From positions 124,001 through 188,000 of the forward strand of contig NZ_BMUZ01000005.1 in NCBI RefSeq assembly GCF_014650455.1: a DNA stretch of 64,000 nucleotides, written 5' to 3'. Below, piece by piece: positions 8,801-16,006 of this stretch. The stretch comes from Streptomyces xanthochromogenes. GTDB lineage: Bacteria > Actinomycetota > Actinomycetes > Streptomycetales > Streptomycetaceae. The translations under genes were made by a program, and so were the position numbers. The number at the start of each line of letters is the position of its first letter. The stretch's first letter is position 1. The notes beneath the pieces are model-generated. The model was not told the origin of the DNA and made no database searches. It worked only from the letters and a program-made list of their open reading frames with translations.

Positions 8801-9372
8801 TCGAGGATGCCGCCGCGAACCGCGAACTCCCCGCGCTTCTCGACGAGTTCGACCCGGGAGTACGCTGCGGCGGCGAGCCCCTCGACGACCTCGCCGAGGT
8901 CGGCGCTCTGCCCGGTGCGCAGCGCCACGGGGACGAGCTCGCCGAGCCCCTTGACCTGCGGCTGGAGTACGGAGCGGATCGGCGCGACGACGACGCTGAC
9001 CGGGCCGGCCGAGGGGTCGTCCTTGCTGGGGTGGGTCAGGCGGCGCAGCACGGCGAGGCGGCGGCCCACGGTGTCGCTGCGCGGGGAGAGCCGTTCGTGC
9101 GGCAGCGTCTCCCAGGAGGGGTACTCGGCGATCTCCTCGGCGGGCAGCATCGAACGCAGGGCGGCGGCCAGGTCCTCGGCCTCGCGGCCGGTGGCCGTCA
9201 CCGCGAGCACGGGCCGGCCCGCCTCGCGGGCGAGGGCGGCGATCGCGAAGGGCCGGGCGGCGGGCGGGCCGACCAAGTCGATGTGCATCCGGTGGCCGTC
9301 GGTGGCGGCCTTCACCGCTTCGGCGAGCGCGGGGTCTCGTACGACGGCGTTCAGCAGACCGTGCAGGCTCAT
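5839..9372 (-). CDS. mfd: Transcription-repair coupling factor Mfd
   Basis: 1177 residues from ATG 9372 (GGAAG RBS); the open frame extends to 9501 but the added residues are not Mfd-like. Mfd displaces RNA polymerase stalled at lesions and recruits UvrA. Domains in order are the UvrB-like N-terminus (residues 1-350), the RNA polymerase interaction domain with the VGDYIVHEQHGVGRY segment (near 510), the superfamily 2 translocase with GDVGYGKTE (Walker A) and DEEQRFG (motif II), GRVGRGRDRGYAYF (motif VI), and the C-terminal TRCF domain. Length and all motifs are normal for the family. It is transcribed alone, ending at a strong hairpin. Confidence 0.98.
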   Translation of the reverse strand: MSLHGLLNAVVRDPALAEAVKAATDGHRMHIDLVGPPAARPFAIAALAREAGRPVLAVTATGREAEDLAAALRSMLPAEEIAEYPSWETLPHERLSPRSDTVGRRLAVLRRLTHPSKDDPSAGPVSVVVAPIRSVLQPQVKGLGELVPVALRTGQSADLGEVVEGLAAAAYSRVELVEKRGEFAVRGGILDVFPPTEEHPLRVEFWGDDVEEIRYFKVADQRSLEVAEHGLWAPPCRELLLTDDVRTRAAALAERHPELGELLGKIAEGIAVEGMESLAPVLVDEMELLVDVLPKGSMAVVCDPERVRTRAADLVATSQEFLQASWAASAGGGQAPIDVDAASLWGIADVRDRARELGMMWWSVSPFAADEADFDEDTLKLGMHAPETYRGDTQRALADTKQWLADGWRAVYVTAGHGPASRTVEVLGGEGIAARLDAELDELVPSVVHVTCGAIDFGFIDPALKLAVLTETDLTGQRSATKDLGRMPARRRKTIDPLTLEVGDYIVHEQHGVGRYIEMVQRTVQNATREYLLVEYAPAKRGQPGDRLYIPTDQLEQVTKYVGGEAPTLHRLGGADWTKTKARAKKAVKEIAADLIRLYSARMAAPGHAFGSDTPWQRELEDAFPYAETPDQLSTIAEVKEDMEKTVPMDRLICGDVGYGKTEIAVRAAFKAVQDGKQVAVLVPTTLLVQQHFGTFTERYAQFPVNVRALSRFQTDTEAKATLEGLKDGSVDLVIGTHRLFSSETKFKDLGLVIVDEEQRFGVEHKEQLKKLRANVDVLTMSATPIPRTLEMAVTGIREMSTITTPPEERHPVLTFVGPYEEKQIGAAIRRELLREGQVFYIHNRVESIDRAAARLREIVPEARIQTAHGQMGESQLEQVVVDFWEKKFDVLVSTTIVESGIDISNANTLIVERGDNFGLSQLHQLRGRVGRGRDRGYAYFLYPPEKPLTETAHERLATIAQHTEMGAGMYVAMKDLEIRGAGNLLGGEQSGHIAGVGFDLYVRMVGEAVADYRAQMEGGEQEEAPLEVKIELPVDAHVPHDYAPGERLRLQAYRAIASANSEEDVKAVREELTDRYGKLPEPVENLLLVAGLRMLARACGVGEIVLQGPNIRFAPVELRESQELRLKRLYPRTVIKAPARQILVPRPTAGKIGGKPVVGRELLAWTGEFLATILGS

Positions 9373-9524
9373 GAAGGGCTTCCATCCCGGGGAGTGGGCA
9401 ACGCGAACCGCCCGACACGTCGTACGGGCCGGGGGCTTCCAGCGTACGACGCCCCGACCCCCCTCGCCCCCGGGATACCCCGGGCCCCGCCGCCCCTGCA
9501 CCCCCCGCCCGGTGAGGCCCGTTC

Positions 9525-9601
9525 TGCGCAGTTCCCCGCGCCCCTAATCCTTTTTCGTCCGTCCACCGTGCGTGGTTGCTCGCGCAGTTCCCCGCGCCCC
9601 T
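9525..9601. repeat. Two copies of the dispersed GCGCAGTTCCCCGCGCCCCT element
   Basis: Cores lie at 9525-9545 and 9581-9601, separated by a stretch that includes CCACCGTGCGTGG. This matches the flank (GGACCGTGCGTGGCTGATC) of the copy near 33121-33158 and, in reverse complement, the copies at 43419-43552 and 57961-57982. It is a dispersed intergenic family rather than a gene part. Confidence 0.8.
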
Positions 9602-9740
9602 GTAAGTGACCCGGTGTCCCCGGTCGCGCCCACCGCGGCGGAGCCGCGCAATGTCACAGCCCCGCGCCCCTGTAAGTGACCCGGTGTCCCCGGTCGCGCC
9701 CACCGCGGCGGAGCCGCGCAATGTCACAGCCCCGCGCCCC
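9591..9740. repeat. 70-bp tandem duplication
   Basis: Positions 9591-9660 and 9661-9730 are identical by eye, followed by a 10-bp start of a third copy (9731-9740). A diverged relative lies at about 33151-33215, sharing GCGCCCACCGCGGCGGAGCC. It contains no start codon with an RBS. Confidence 0.85.
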
Positions 9741-9855
9741 CAAATGCCTTGGTGCTGGCCGGCACCAAGGGCATCTTCAGCCCGTCATGGGGGTCCCCCC
9801 TGGCCCTTAAGGCCTTGGGGGAGATTGAGGACGAGCGCCGTTCAGGCGCGAACGG

Positions 9856-9879
9856 GGGTCTGGGGGCGGAGCCCCCAGA
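9856..9879. terminator. GC-rich hairpin in intergenic spacer
   Basis: GTCTGGGGGC (about 9856-9865) pairs with GCCCCCAGAC about 4 nt later. It lies upstream of the ECF sigma gene and could be a terminator or attenuating leader; no other support. Confidence 0.45.
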
Positions 9880-9982
9880 CGGGCCGGTGCCGGGGGCTGG
9901 GAGAAAGTTGGGGGCAGGTGTCAACCGAGCGCGGCACCGGGGGCGTATACCCCGTGAGATCTATCCAGCCACAGGAGCCGCA

Positions 9983-10474
9983 TTGACCGACGACGAGTTC
10001 GAGGAGTTCTACGCGCACTCCGTGAAACCGCTGGTCGGCCAGGTGTACCTGATGACCGGCGACCTCCACGAGGCCCAGGACGTGGTCCAGGAGGCCTTCG
10101 TCCGGGCCTGGGGCCGCCGCGGCGGGCTCGACAGGGGCGCCGGCCCCGAGGCGTGGGTCCGCACCGTGGCCTGGCGCCTCGCCGTGAGCCGCTGGCGCAG
10201 GGGCCGGCGCGCGGCCGAGGCCTGGCGGCGCCACAGCCACGCGCACACCGCCGAGGCCCCCGCCCCGGACCCCGGCACCGTCGCCCTCGTCGACGCCCTG
10301 CGCGGACTCTCCGACCGCCAGCGCCGCGTCGCCGTACTGCACTACGTGTGCGACCTCAGCGTGGACCAGGTCGCCCACGAGACCGGCATCTCCGCCGGCA
10401 CCGTCAAGACGCACCTTTCGCGCGCCCGGGCCGCCCTCGCGCCCCGTCTCCAGGAGGAGGAACACGGTGTCTGA
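9983..10474 (+). CDS. ECF-type RNA polymerase sigma factor (SigE-family-like)
   Basis: 163 residues. Start TTG 9983 is chosen because AGGAG lies 5 nt upstream and the protein then begins TDDEFEEFYAHSVKPL, the usual sigma2 start of this group; the open frame reaches back to 9749 without RBS. Sigma2 spans about residues 5-75 (GDLHEAQDVVQEAFVRAW) and sigma4 about 105-160 (LSDRQRRVAVLHYVCDLS, then the HTH ISAGTVKTHLSRARAAL). It directs transcription of a small stress or envelope regulon. The next gene overlaps by 8 nt and encodes a membrane protein in the usual place of an anti-sigma factor. Confidence 0.92.
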   Translation: MTDDEFEEFYAHSVKPLVGQVYLMTGDLHEAQDVVQEAFVRAWGRRGGLDRGAGPEAWVRTVAWRLAVSRWRRGRRAAEAWRRHSHAHTAEAPAPDPGTVALVDALRGLSDRQRRVAVLHYVCDLSVDQVAHETGISAGTVKTHLSRARAALAPRLQEEEHGV

Positions 10475-10898
10475 CCTCGACGACGTGCATCGGGACGACG
10501 AACCCCTCGCCCGCGCCCTGAAGCGGGCCGCCGACGCGGCCGGCCGCGCCACGCTGCCCGAGCCCGCCGCCGTCGTGGCCGCGCGGGGCCTGCGGCGCCG
10601 GCGCCGCAACCTGGCCGCGGCCGCCGCCTGTGCGGTGTGCCTGCTCGCCGGGTCCGGCGCCGCGCTCGGCCTGCGCCTCCAGCAGAGCGGGCCCGTGCCG
10701 CCCGCCTCCGTTCCCACCTACGGCTCGCCCTCCCCCGCGGACGGCTCCGGCACGCCGTCCTACGCGCCGCCCCCGCCCTCCACCGCCACCCCGTCCGGCT
10801 CCCCCACCCCCTCGTTCCCACCCCCGCCGCCGCCCCCGTCCCCCTCCCCCTCTCTCTCCGTCTCCCTCTCCGTCACCCCGACCACTCCCCACCGCTGA
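10467..10898 (+). CDS. Single-pass membrane protein, candidate anti-sigma factor
   Basis: 143 residues starting at GTG 10467, overlapping the sigma gene by 8 nt (translational coupling). The cytoplasmic N-terminal 50 residues are charged (EPLARALKRAADAAG), one membrane segment follows (about 52-68, LAAAAACAVCLLAGSG), then a Pro/Ser/Thr-rich extracellular tail of about 70 residues. There is no visible zinc-binding HxxxCxxC motif, so if it is the cognate anti-sigma factor it is of a non-ZAS type. The role is inferred from position. Confidence 0.7.
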   Translation: MSDLDDVHRDDEPLARALKRAADAAGRATLPEPAAVVAARGLRRRRRNLAAAAACAVCLLAGSGAALGLRLQQSGPVPPASVPTYGSPSPADGSGTPSYAPPPPSTATPSGSPTPSFPPPPPPPSPSPSLSVSLSVTPTTPHR

Positions 10899-10916
10899 CC
10901 CCAAGGAGCACCACCC

Positions 10917-12368
10917 GTGTCCGGAGTCCTCCTCGCCCTGCCCGAGACCTCCACCCGGAAGGCGACGGCAGCGGAAAGGCCGAGCAGGAACGGCCCACCC
11001 GGGTCGCGAATACGCTTGCGGCCGGCCGCCGATCCCCATCTGCTGGCCGCCGCGCTCTTCGCCGCGTACACCGCACTCAGCGTCCTGCGCTACCGGCGGA
11101 TGGAGACCCTGTCCTGGGACCTGGGGATCTTCGAGCAGGTCGTCCGCGCCTACGCGCACCTCCAGGCGCCCGTCGCCGATCTCAAGGGGCCCGGCGCCAA
11201 TGTCCTCGGCGACCACTTCAGCCCGGCGACCGCCCTGCTCGCCCCCGCCTACCGGCTGTTCCCGACGCCCGTCACCCTGCTCGTCGCCCAGTCCGCGCTG
11301 TTCGCCCTCGCCGCCGTTCCCGTGGTGCGCGGCTCGGCCCGGCTGCTCGGACGGGGGCCCGGGCTCGCGATCGGGGTCGCGTTCGGGCTCTCCTGGGGGA
11401 TTCAGCGGGCCGTCGACTTCGACTTCCACGAGATCTGCTTCGCCGTGCCGCTGATCGCGTTCAGCCTGGAGGCGGTGCTGCGCGGACGGTGGGGCGCGGC
11501 CCTGCTGTACGCGCTTCCCCTCGTTCTGGTGAAGGAGGACCTCGGCCTGACGGTGTCCGCCCTGGCCGTCGTGGTCGCGGTGCGCGCCCGGCGCGCCTCG
11601 CCGCGCGCGACGCGCTGGGCGCTCGTCGTGGCCGCGTTCGGGGCGGTGGCCGTCCTGGTCACGCTCACCCTCGTCATCCCGGCCTTCAACTCCACGGACA
11701 GCTACGACTACTGGACCAAGATGGACGGCGGCGCCGGCCCGCTGGCCGCCTGGGACGTCAAGCTCCACACCCTGCTGTGGACGCTGGTCCCGACCACGGG
11801 ACTCCTCGCGCTGCGCTCCCCGCTGCTGCTCGCAGCCCTGCCCACCCTCGGCTGGCGCTTCCTGTCCTCGGACGACCACTACTGGTCGACGGACTGGCAC
11901 TACAGCGCCGTCCTGATGCCCGTCCTCGCCCTCGCCCTCGCCGACGCGGTGGCCACCGCCCACACCAGCCCGCGCCCCTGGCTGCGTACGTACGCCCAGA
12001 ACCTGCCCGCCTGCACGGCCGCCGCGGCCCTCGCCCTGACGACCTCGCTGCCGCTTTCGGCGCTGACCGCTTCGGCCACGTACCGCAAGAGCCCTCAAGT
12101 GGCCGCCGTGGAACGGCTGTTGGAGCGCGTCCCGGACGGAGCGACCGTCGAGGCGGACATCGGGCCGATCGCCCGGCTCACCTCCCGCTGCCGGGTCTTC
12201 TGGGTGGGCACCGCCCGCCCCGTGGTCCCGCACTACATCGCGATCGACAACTCCGACGGCTGGGCGGGCAACCCGGTCGAGTACGCGACGACCCTGCACC
12301 CCGGCGCCGTGTACACGATCACCGGGGTGGCAGGGGGTTACGTCTTGCTCAAGCTCCAGCCGCAGTAG
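10917..12368 (+). CDS. DUF2079 polytopic membrane protein
   Basis: 483 residues from GTG 10917 with AAGGAG 8 nt upstream. Motifs characteristic of the DUF2079 family are visible: WDLGIFEQ, GDHFSP and FDFHEI in extracellular loops between about 9-10 membrane helices. The family is related to GT-C glycosyltransferases in topology, but its function is not established. It lies 18 bp after the membrane protein in the sigma-factor operon, so it may be a target or part of the same envelope response. It converges with the ABC permease gene, with only 14 bp between stops. Confidence 0.82.
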   Translation: MSGVLLALPETSTRKATAAERPSRNGPPGSRIRLRPAADPHLLAAALFAAYTALSVLRYRRMETLSWDLGIFEQVVRAYAHLQAPVADLKGPGANVLGDHFSPATALLAPAYRLFPTPVTLLVAQSALFALAAVPVVRGSARLLGRGPGLAIGVAFGLSWGIQRAVDFDFHEICFAVPLIAFSLEAVLRGRWGAALLYALPLVLVKEDLGLTVSALAVVVAVRARRASPRATRWALVVAAFGAVAVLVTLTLVIPAFNSTDSYDYWTKMDGGAGPLAAWDVKLHTLLWTLVPTTGLLALRSPLLLAALPTLGWRFLSSDDHYWSTDWHYSAVLMPVLALALADAVATAHTSPRPWLRTYAQNLPACTAAAALALTTSLPLSALTASATYRKSPQVAAVERLLERVPDGATVEADIGPIARLTSRCRVFWVGTARPVVPHYIAIDNSDGWAGNPVEYATTLHPGAVYTITGVAGGYVLLKLQPQ

Positions 12369-12382
12369 GCCGGCCGCCCGCT

Positions 12383-14962
12383 CTAGCCGTCCGCGGCGAT
12401 CGCGTTCAGGACGTTCATCCGGCCTGCCCGCCAGGCGGGTATCAGGGCGGCGAACAGGCCCACGAACGCGGAGCCCACGAACACGGTGAGGATGGTCGGC
12501 CAGGGGATCTCCAGGACGCCCATGCCCTCCAGGGCCAGCAGCTTCTGCGCCGTGGTGCCCCAGCCCATGCCGAGCCCGAGGCCGAGCAGCGCGCCGAACA
12601 GGGCGATCACCACCGACTCCAGGCGGATCATCCGGCGCAGCTGGCGGCGCGAGAGGCCGATCGCCCGCAGCAGGCCGATCTCCCGGGTCCGCTCGACCAC
12701 CGACAGGGCCAGGGTGTTCACCACACCGAGCACCGCCACGATGATCGCGAGGGCGAGCAGCCCGTACACGATGTTCAGGAGCTGGCCGATCTGGTCCTTC
12801 AGGTCCTTCTTGAAGTCCGTCTGGTCCTGCACCTTGTACTGCGGATAGGCCTTCAGGGACTGCTTCAGGGAGGCGTAGGCGTCCTTGGCCCTCCCGTCGT
12901 CGGCCTTGGCGAACATCAGCATGTTCTTGGGCATCCGGTCGGCCGGCAGATACCGCTCGACGGTCGTGATGTTGGTGTACATCGCGCCCTTGTCGACGTT
13001 GGTGTCGTCCGAGGTGATCGCCGCGACCTTCAGCCGTGCGGTGGCGCCGCCCTTGAAGGCGACGGTCATCGTGTCGCCGACCTTGACCCCGTGTTCCTTG
13101 GCGTACGCGTCGCCGACCGACATCGCGTTCTCGCCGTACGCCGCCGCCAGGTCACCGGCGACGGTCTTGCGCCGCAGGTCGTCCTGGTAGCTGGGCTCGG
13201 CGGCGGTGACCTGGTCGTTCTGCGCCTTGCCGTCGGGGGCGGTCAGCTTGGCGTCCACCGGCCTGTAGTCGGTGACGTGCGCGATGCCCGGGGTCTTCCT
13301 GATGGCGTCGGCGGCCTGCGGCACGATCGGCTGGCCGGTGCCGGAGGAGACGATGAAGTCCGCGCCGACCGACTTGTCGAGCTCGCTGGTGGCCGAGGCG
13401 ACCATCGAGGAGCCGACCACCGACAGGCAGGCCACCAGGGCGAGCCCGATCATCAGGGCGGCGCCCGTCGCCCCCGTGCGCCGCGGGTTGCGCAGCGCGT
13501 TGCGCTCGGCCATCCGCCCCACGGGCCCGAACATCCGCAGCACCAGCGCGCTGATCACCCGCACCACGAGGCCCGCGAGCAGCGGACCGACGACGACGAA
13601 CCCGATCAGGGTGAGCACGACACCGAGGCCGAGCAGGCCCGAACCGGTAGCCGCCTTCGCAGCGTTGGCACTGGCGAACAGGGCGGCGGTGCCGACTCCG
13701 GTCAGGACCAGGCCGATGGCGGCCCGGATCACACCGGCCTTGCCGTCGGCGGGGGTGCCGGCGTCGCGCAGGGCGGCCATCGGCGAGATCTTCCCGGCAC
13801 GGCGGGCCGGTACGTAGGCGGCGACGACGGTCACCACGACACCGAGGACCAGGCCGATGACGGGCGTCGTCCACGTGACGGTGAGGTCACCGGTCGACAG
13901 CTCCATGCCGATGGAGCTCATCACCTTCATCAGGCCCACCGCGAGGCCCACCCCCGCGCCGACCCCGAGGACCGAGCCGAACACGCCGAGCAGCAGGGCC
14001 TCCACGAGCACCGAGCGGTTGACCTGCTTGCGGCTGGAGCCGATGGCACGCATCAGACCGATCTCGCGGGTGCGCTGGGCGACCAGCATCGAGAACGTGT
14101 TGATGATGAGGAAGATGCCCACGAGGAAGGCGATCCCGGCGAAGCCGAGCATCGCGTACTTCATCACGTCGAGGAACGAGCCGACGCTGTCGCGGTTCGC
14201 GTCCGCCGCCTCCTTGGCCGTCTGCAGTCTGTAGGAGCCCGTACCGAGGGCGGACGTCACGTCCTGCTTGAGCCGTACGTCACTGACGCCGCTCGCCGCG
14301 GTGACGTTGATCTGGGTGAACCGGCCGGTGGCGCCCAGGAGTTCACGCTGGGCGGTCGCGGTGTCGAAGTAGACGACGGCCGCGCCGGGGTTGGTCACCT
14401 TGAAGGTGGCGATGCCGGTGATCTTCGCGGTGAAGTCGCCGGTGACGGCGATGGTGCGCAGCTCGTCACCGAGCTTGAGGTGGTGCTTGCCGGCGGTGTC
14501 GGCGTCGACCATCATCTCGGTCGGCCCGCGCGGGGCCCGGCCCGAGGTGATCTCCATCGCCTTGAGGTCGTTGTCGGTCCAGTTGCCGGCGATGGTCGGG
14601 GCGCCGGTGGTGGAGCCCATGTTCTCGTTCTTGGCGTTGACGACCGTGACGCTGCTGCTGCCGACGGCACCCTCGGCCCTGCGCACGCCGGGCACCTTCG
14701 CGACCTTGTCGACGAGGGACGCGGGCAGCGACTCGGGCTTGCCGGTCTGGGACGGGGCGCCGTCCCCGGAGGCCGACTTGGGGCTGACGGTCACATCGGC
14801 CGAGGTCGCCGCGAACAGCTTGTCGAAGGTGGTGTTCATGGTGTCGGTGAAGACGAGCGTGCCGCACACGAACGCCACCGACAGCAGGACCGCGACGGCC
14901 GAGAGCGCCATCCGCCCCTTGTGCGCGAGGAAGTTGCGCAGCGAGGTCCTGAGCACGCTCAT
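12383..14962 (-). CDS. ABC transporter permease, FtsX/MacB-like with two FtsX domains
   Basis: 859 residues from ATG 14962, overlapping the ATPase stop (ATGA). An N-terminal membrane helix (about 15-40) is followed by a periplasmic-side domain. The first FtsX core is near residues 265-395, a second extracellular domain follows helices around 415-530, and the second FtsX core is at the C-terminus (FVGLFAALIPAWRAGR). The REIGLMRAIGSSR and REIGLLRAIGLSR repeats mark the two FtsX cytosolic loops. It forms an export or mechanotransmission complex with the adjacent ATPase; likely substrates are lipids, lipoproteins or antimicrobial peptides. Substrate unknown. Confidence 0.93.
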   Translation of the reverse strand: MSVLRTSLRNFLAHKGRMALSAVAVLLSVAFVCGTLVFTDTMNTTFDKLFAATSADVTVSPKSASGDGAPSQTGKPESLPASLVDKVAKVPGVRRAEGAVGSSSVTVVNAKNENMGSTTGAPTIAGNWTDNDLKAMEITSGRAPRGPTEMMVDADTAGKHHLKLGDELRTIAVTGDFTAKITGIATFKVTNPGAAVVYFDTATAQRELLGATGRFTQINVTAASGVSDVRLKQDVTSALGTGSYRLQTAKEAADANRDSVGSFLDVMKYAMLGFAGIAFLVGIFLIINTFSMLVAQRTREIGLMRAIGSSRKQVNRSVLVEALLLGVFGSVLGVGAGVGLAVGLMKVMSSIGMELSTGDLTVTWTTPVIGLVLGVVVTVVAAYVPARRAGKISPMAALRDAGTPADGKAGVIRAAIGLVLTGVGTAALFASANAAKAATGSGLLGLGVVLTLIGFVVVGPLLAGLVVRVISALVLRMFGPVGRMAERNALRNPRRTGATGAALMIGLALVACLSVVGSSMVASATSELDKSVGADFIVSSGTGQPIVPQAADAIRKTPGIAHVTDYRPVDAKLTAPDGKAQNDQVTAAEPSYQDDLRRKTVAGDLAAAYGENAMSVGDAYAKEHGVKVGDTMTVAFKGGATARLKVAAITSDDTNVDKGAMYTNITTVERYLPADRMPKNMLMFAKADDGRAKDAYASLKQSLKAYPQYKVQDQTDFKKDLKDQIGQLLNIVYGLLALAIIVAVLGVVNTLALSVVERTREIGLLRAIGLSRRQLRRMIRLESVVIALFGALLGLGLGMGWGTTAQKLLALEGMGVLEIPWPTILTVFVGSAFVGLFAALIPAWRAGRMNVLNAIAADG

Positions 14963-15747
14963 GACGTACGCCCCCGCGCGTCGAAGTCCTTCATGCGGTC
15001 GAGGACGGCGTCGGCGGTCGGGCGGAACATCTCGTCCACGATGCGGCCGTCGGCCAGGTAGAGCACCCGGTCCGCGTAGGAGGCGGCCACCGGGTCGTGG
15101 GTGACCATCACGATGGTCTGGCCCAGCTCGTCCACGGACTGGCGCAGGAAGCCCAGCACCTCGGCGCCCGCCCGCGAGTCCAGGTTCCCGGTCGGCTCGT
15201 CACCGAAGATGATCTCCGGCCGGGCCGCCAACGCCCGTGCCACGGCGACGCGTTGCTGCTGTCCGCCGGAGAGCTGGGTCGGCCGGTGCTTGAGCCGCCC
15301 GGCCAGGCCCACCGTCTCCACCACGCGCTCCAGCCACCGCGCGTCCGGCCTGCGGCCCGCGATGTCCATCGGCAGCGTGATGTTCTCCAGGGCGTTCAGC
15401 GTCGGCAGCAGGTTGAACGACTGGAAGATGAACCCGATCCGGTCCCGGCGCAGCTGTGTGAGCTTCTTGTCCTTGAGCCCGGTGATCTCGGTGTCGTCCA
15501 GGAAGATCTGGCCACTCGTCACCGTGTCGAGCCCGGCCAGGCAGTGCATGAGCGTGGATTTGCCGGAGCCCGACGGGCCCATGATCGCGGTGAACTGCCC
15601 CCGGGCTATGTCCACATCGACCTGGTCGAGGGCGACCACCCGCGTCTCCCCCGACCCGTACGCCTTCACGACCTGGCGCGCCCGTGCCGCGACCGCCGCA
15701 CGCCCTCCAGTGCCCTCGTGCCGAGGAATGGTCACAGCCGTAGTCAC
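14959..15747 (-). CDS. ABC transporter ATP-binding protein, LolD/MacB type
   Basis: 262 residues from GTG 15747, chosen because AGGAG lies 7 nt upstream; the open frame continues to 16143 without family similarity. Motifs: Walker A GPSGSGKST, Q-loop IFQSFNLLP, signature LSGGQQQR, Walker B IIFGDEPTGNLD and the H-loop VTHD. It powers the adjacent two-domain FtsX permease, with which it overlaps by 4 nt. The N-terminal 25 residues before the ABC fold are a variable extension. Confidence 0.96.
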   Translation of the reverse strand: MTTAVTIPRHEGTGGRAAVAARARQVVKAYGSGETRVVALDQVDVDIARGQFTAIMGPSGSGKSTLMHCLAGLDTVTSGQIFLDDTEITGLKDKKLTQLRRDRIGFIFQSFNLLPTLNALENITLPMDIAGRRPDARWLERVVETVGLAGRLKHRPTQLSGGQQQRVAVARALAARPEIIFGDEPTGNLDSRAGAEVLGFLRQSVDELGQTIVMVTHDPVAASYADRVLYLADGRIVDEMFRPTADAVLDRMKDFDARGRTS

Positions 15748-15875
15748 GGTGATTCTCCTAGGTGTCATTCCGGCCGGTCGCCCGCGAATGCGGCGCCCCC
15801 TTCGGCCTGGAACCAAGGTAGGGAACGGGCCACCGGCGCCACGTCCTCCGCCGGAACGAACCCGCCCTCCCCCCA

Positions 15876-15901
15876 AGTAGGGCCTACCCCCTAGGGGTCT
15901 C
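15876..15901. promoter_or_regulatory. Palindromic sequence in divergent ABC/MFS promoter region
   Basis: GTAGGGCCTAC overlaps into ACCCCCTAGGGGT: two adjacent near-palindromes about 80-110 bp before the MFS start and 130 bp before the ABC start. No regulator gene is adjacent, so the binder is unknown. Confidence 0.4.
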
Positions 15902-16006
15902 CACCCCGAGGACCAGTACGTGTCAGGGCCCCTCCACCCCTGCCGCCGCTCCAGCCCCCAGTGAGAAGGTGGGGCCCCCAGATGCATGCACAGTGAAGGG
16001 ATCTCG

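Larger units (their letters stand above)
9373..9982. other. 610-bp intergenic region rich in repeats between mfd and the ECF sigma factor gene
   Basis: No gene is supported. Contents from left to right: the mfd promoter area; two copies of the dispersed repeat core (9525-9545, 9581-9601); a 70-bp tandem repeat (9591-9740); a GC-rich hairpin around 9856-9880 (GTCTGGGGGCGGAGCCCCCAGAC); and the sigma-gene leader. The sequence near 9807-9850 resembles the 3'-UTR-type spacer sequence that recurs elsewhere in the window (compare 57901-57945). Confidence 0.7.

Noticed and set aside
10637..15061. 1474-residue open frame on the plus strand
   Set aside because: It runs across sigma operon genes and antisense to the FtsX permease, with Arg/Pro/Gly-rich composition and no family motifs; it is a shadow of G/C third-position bias.
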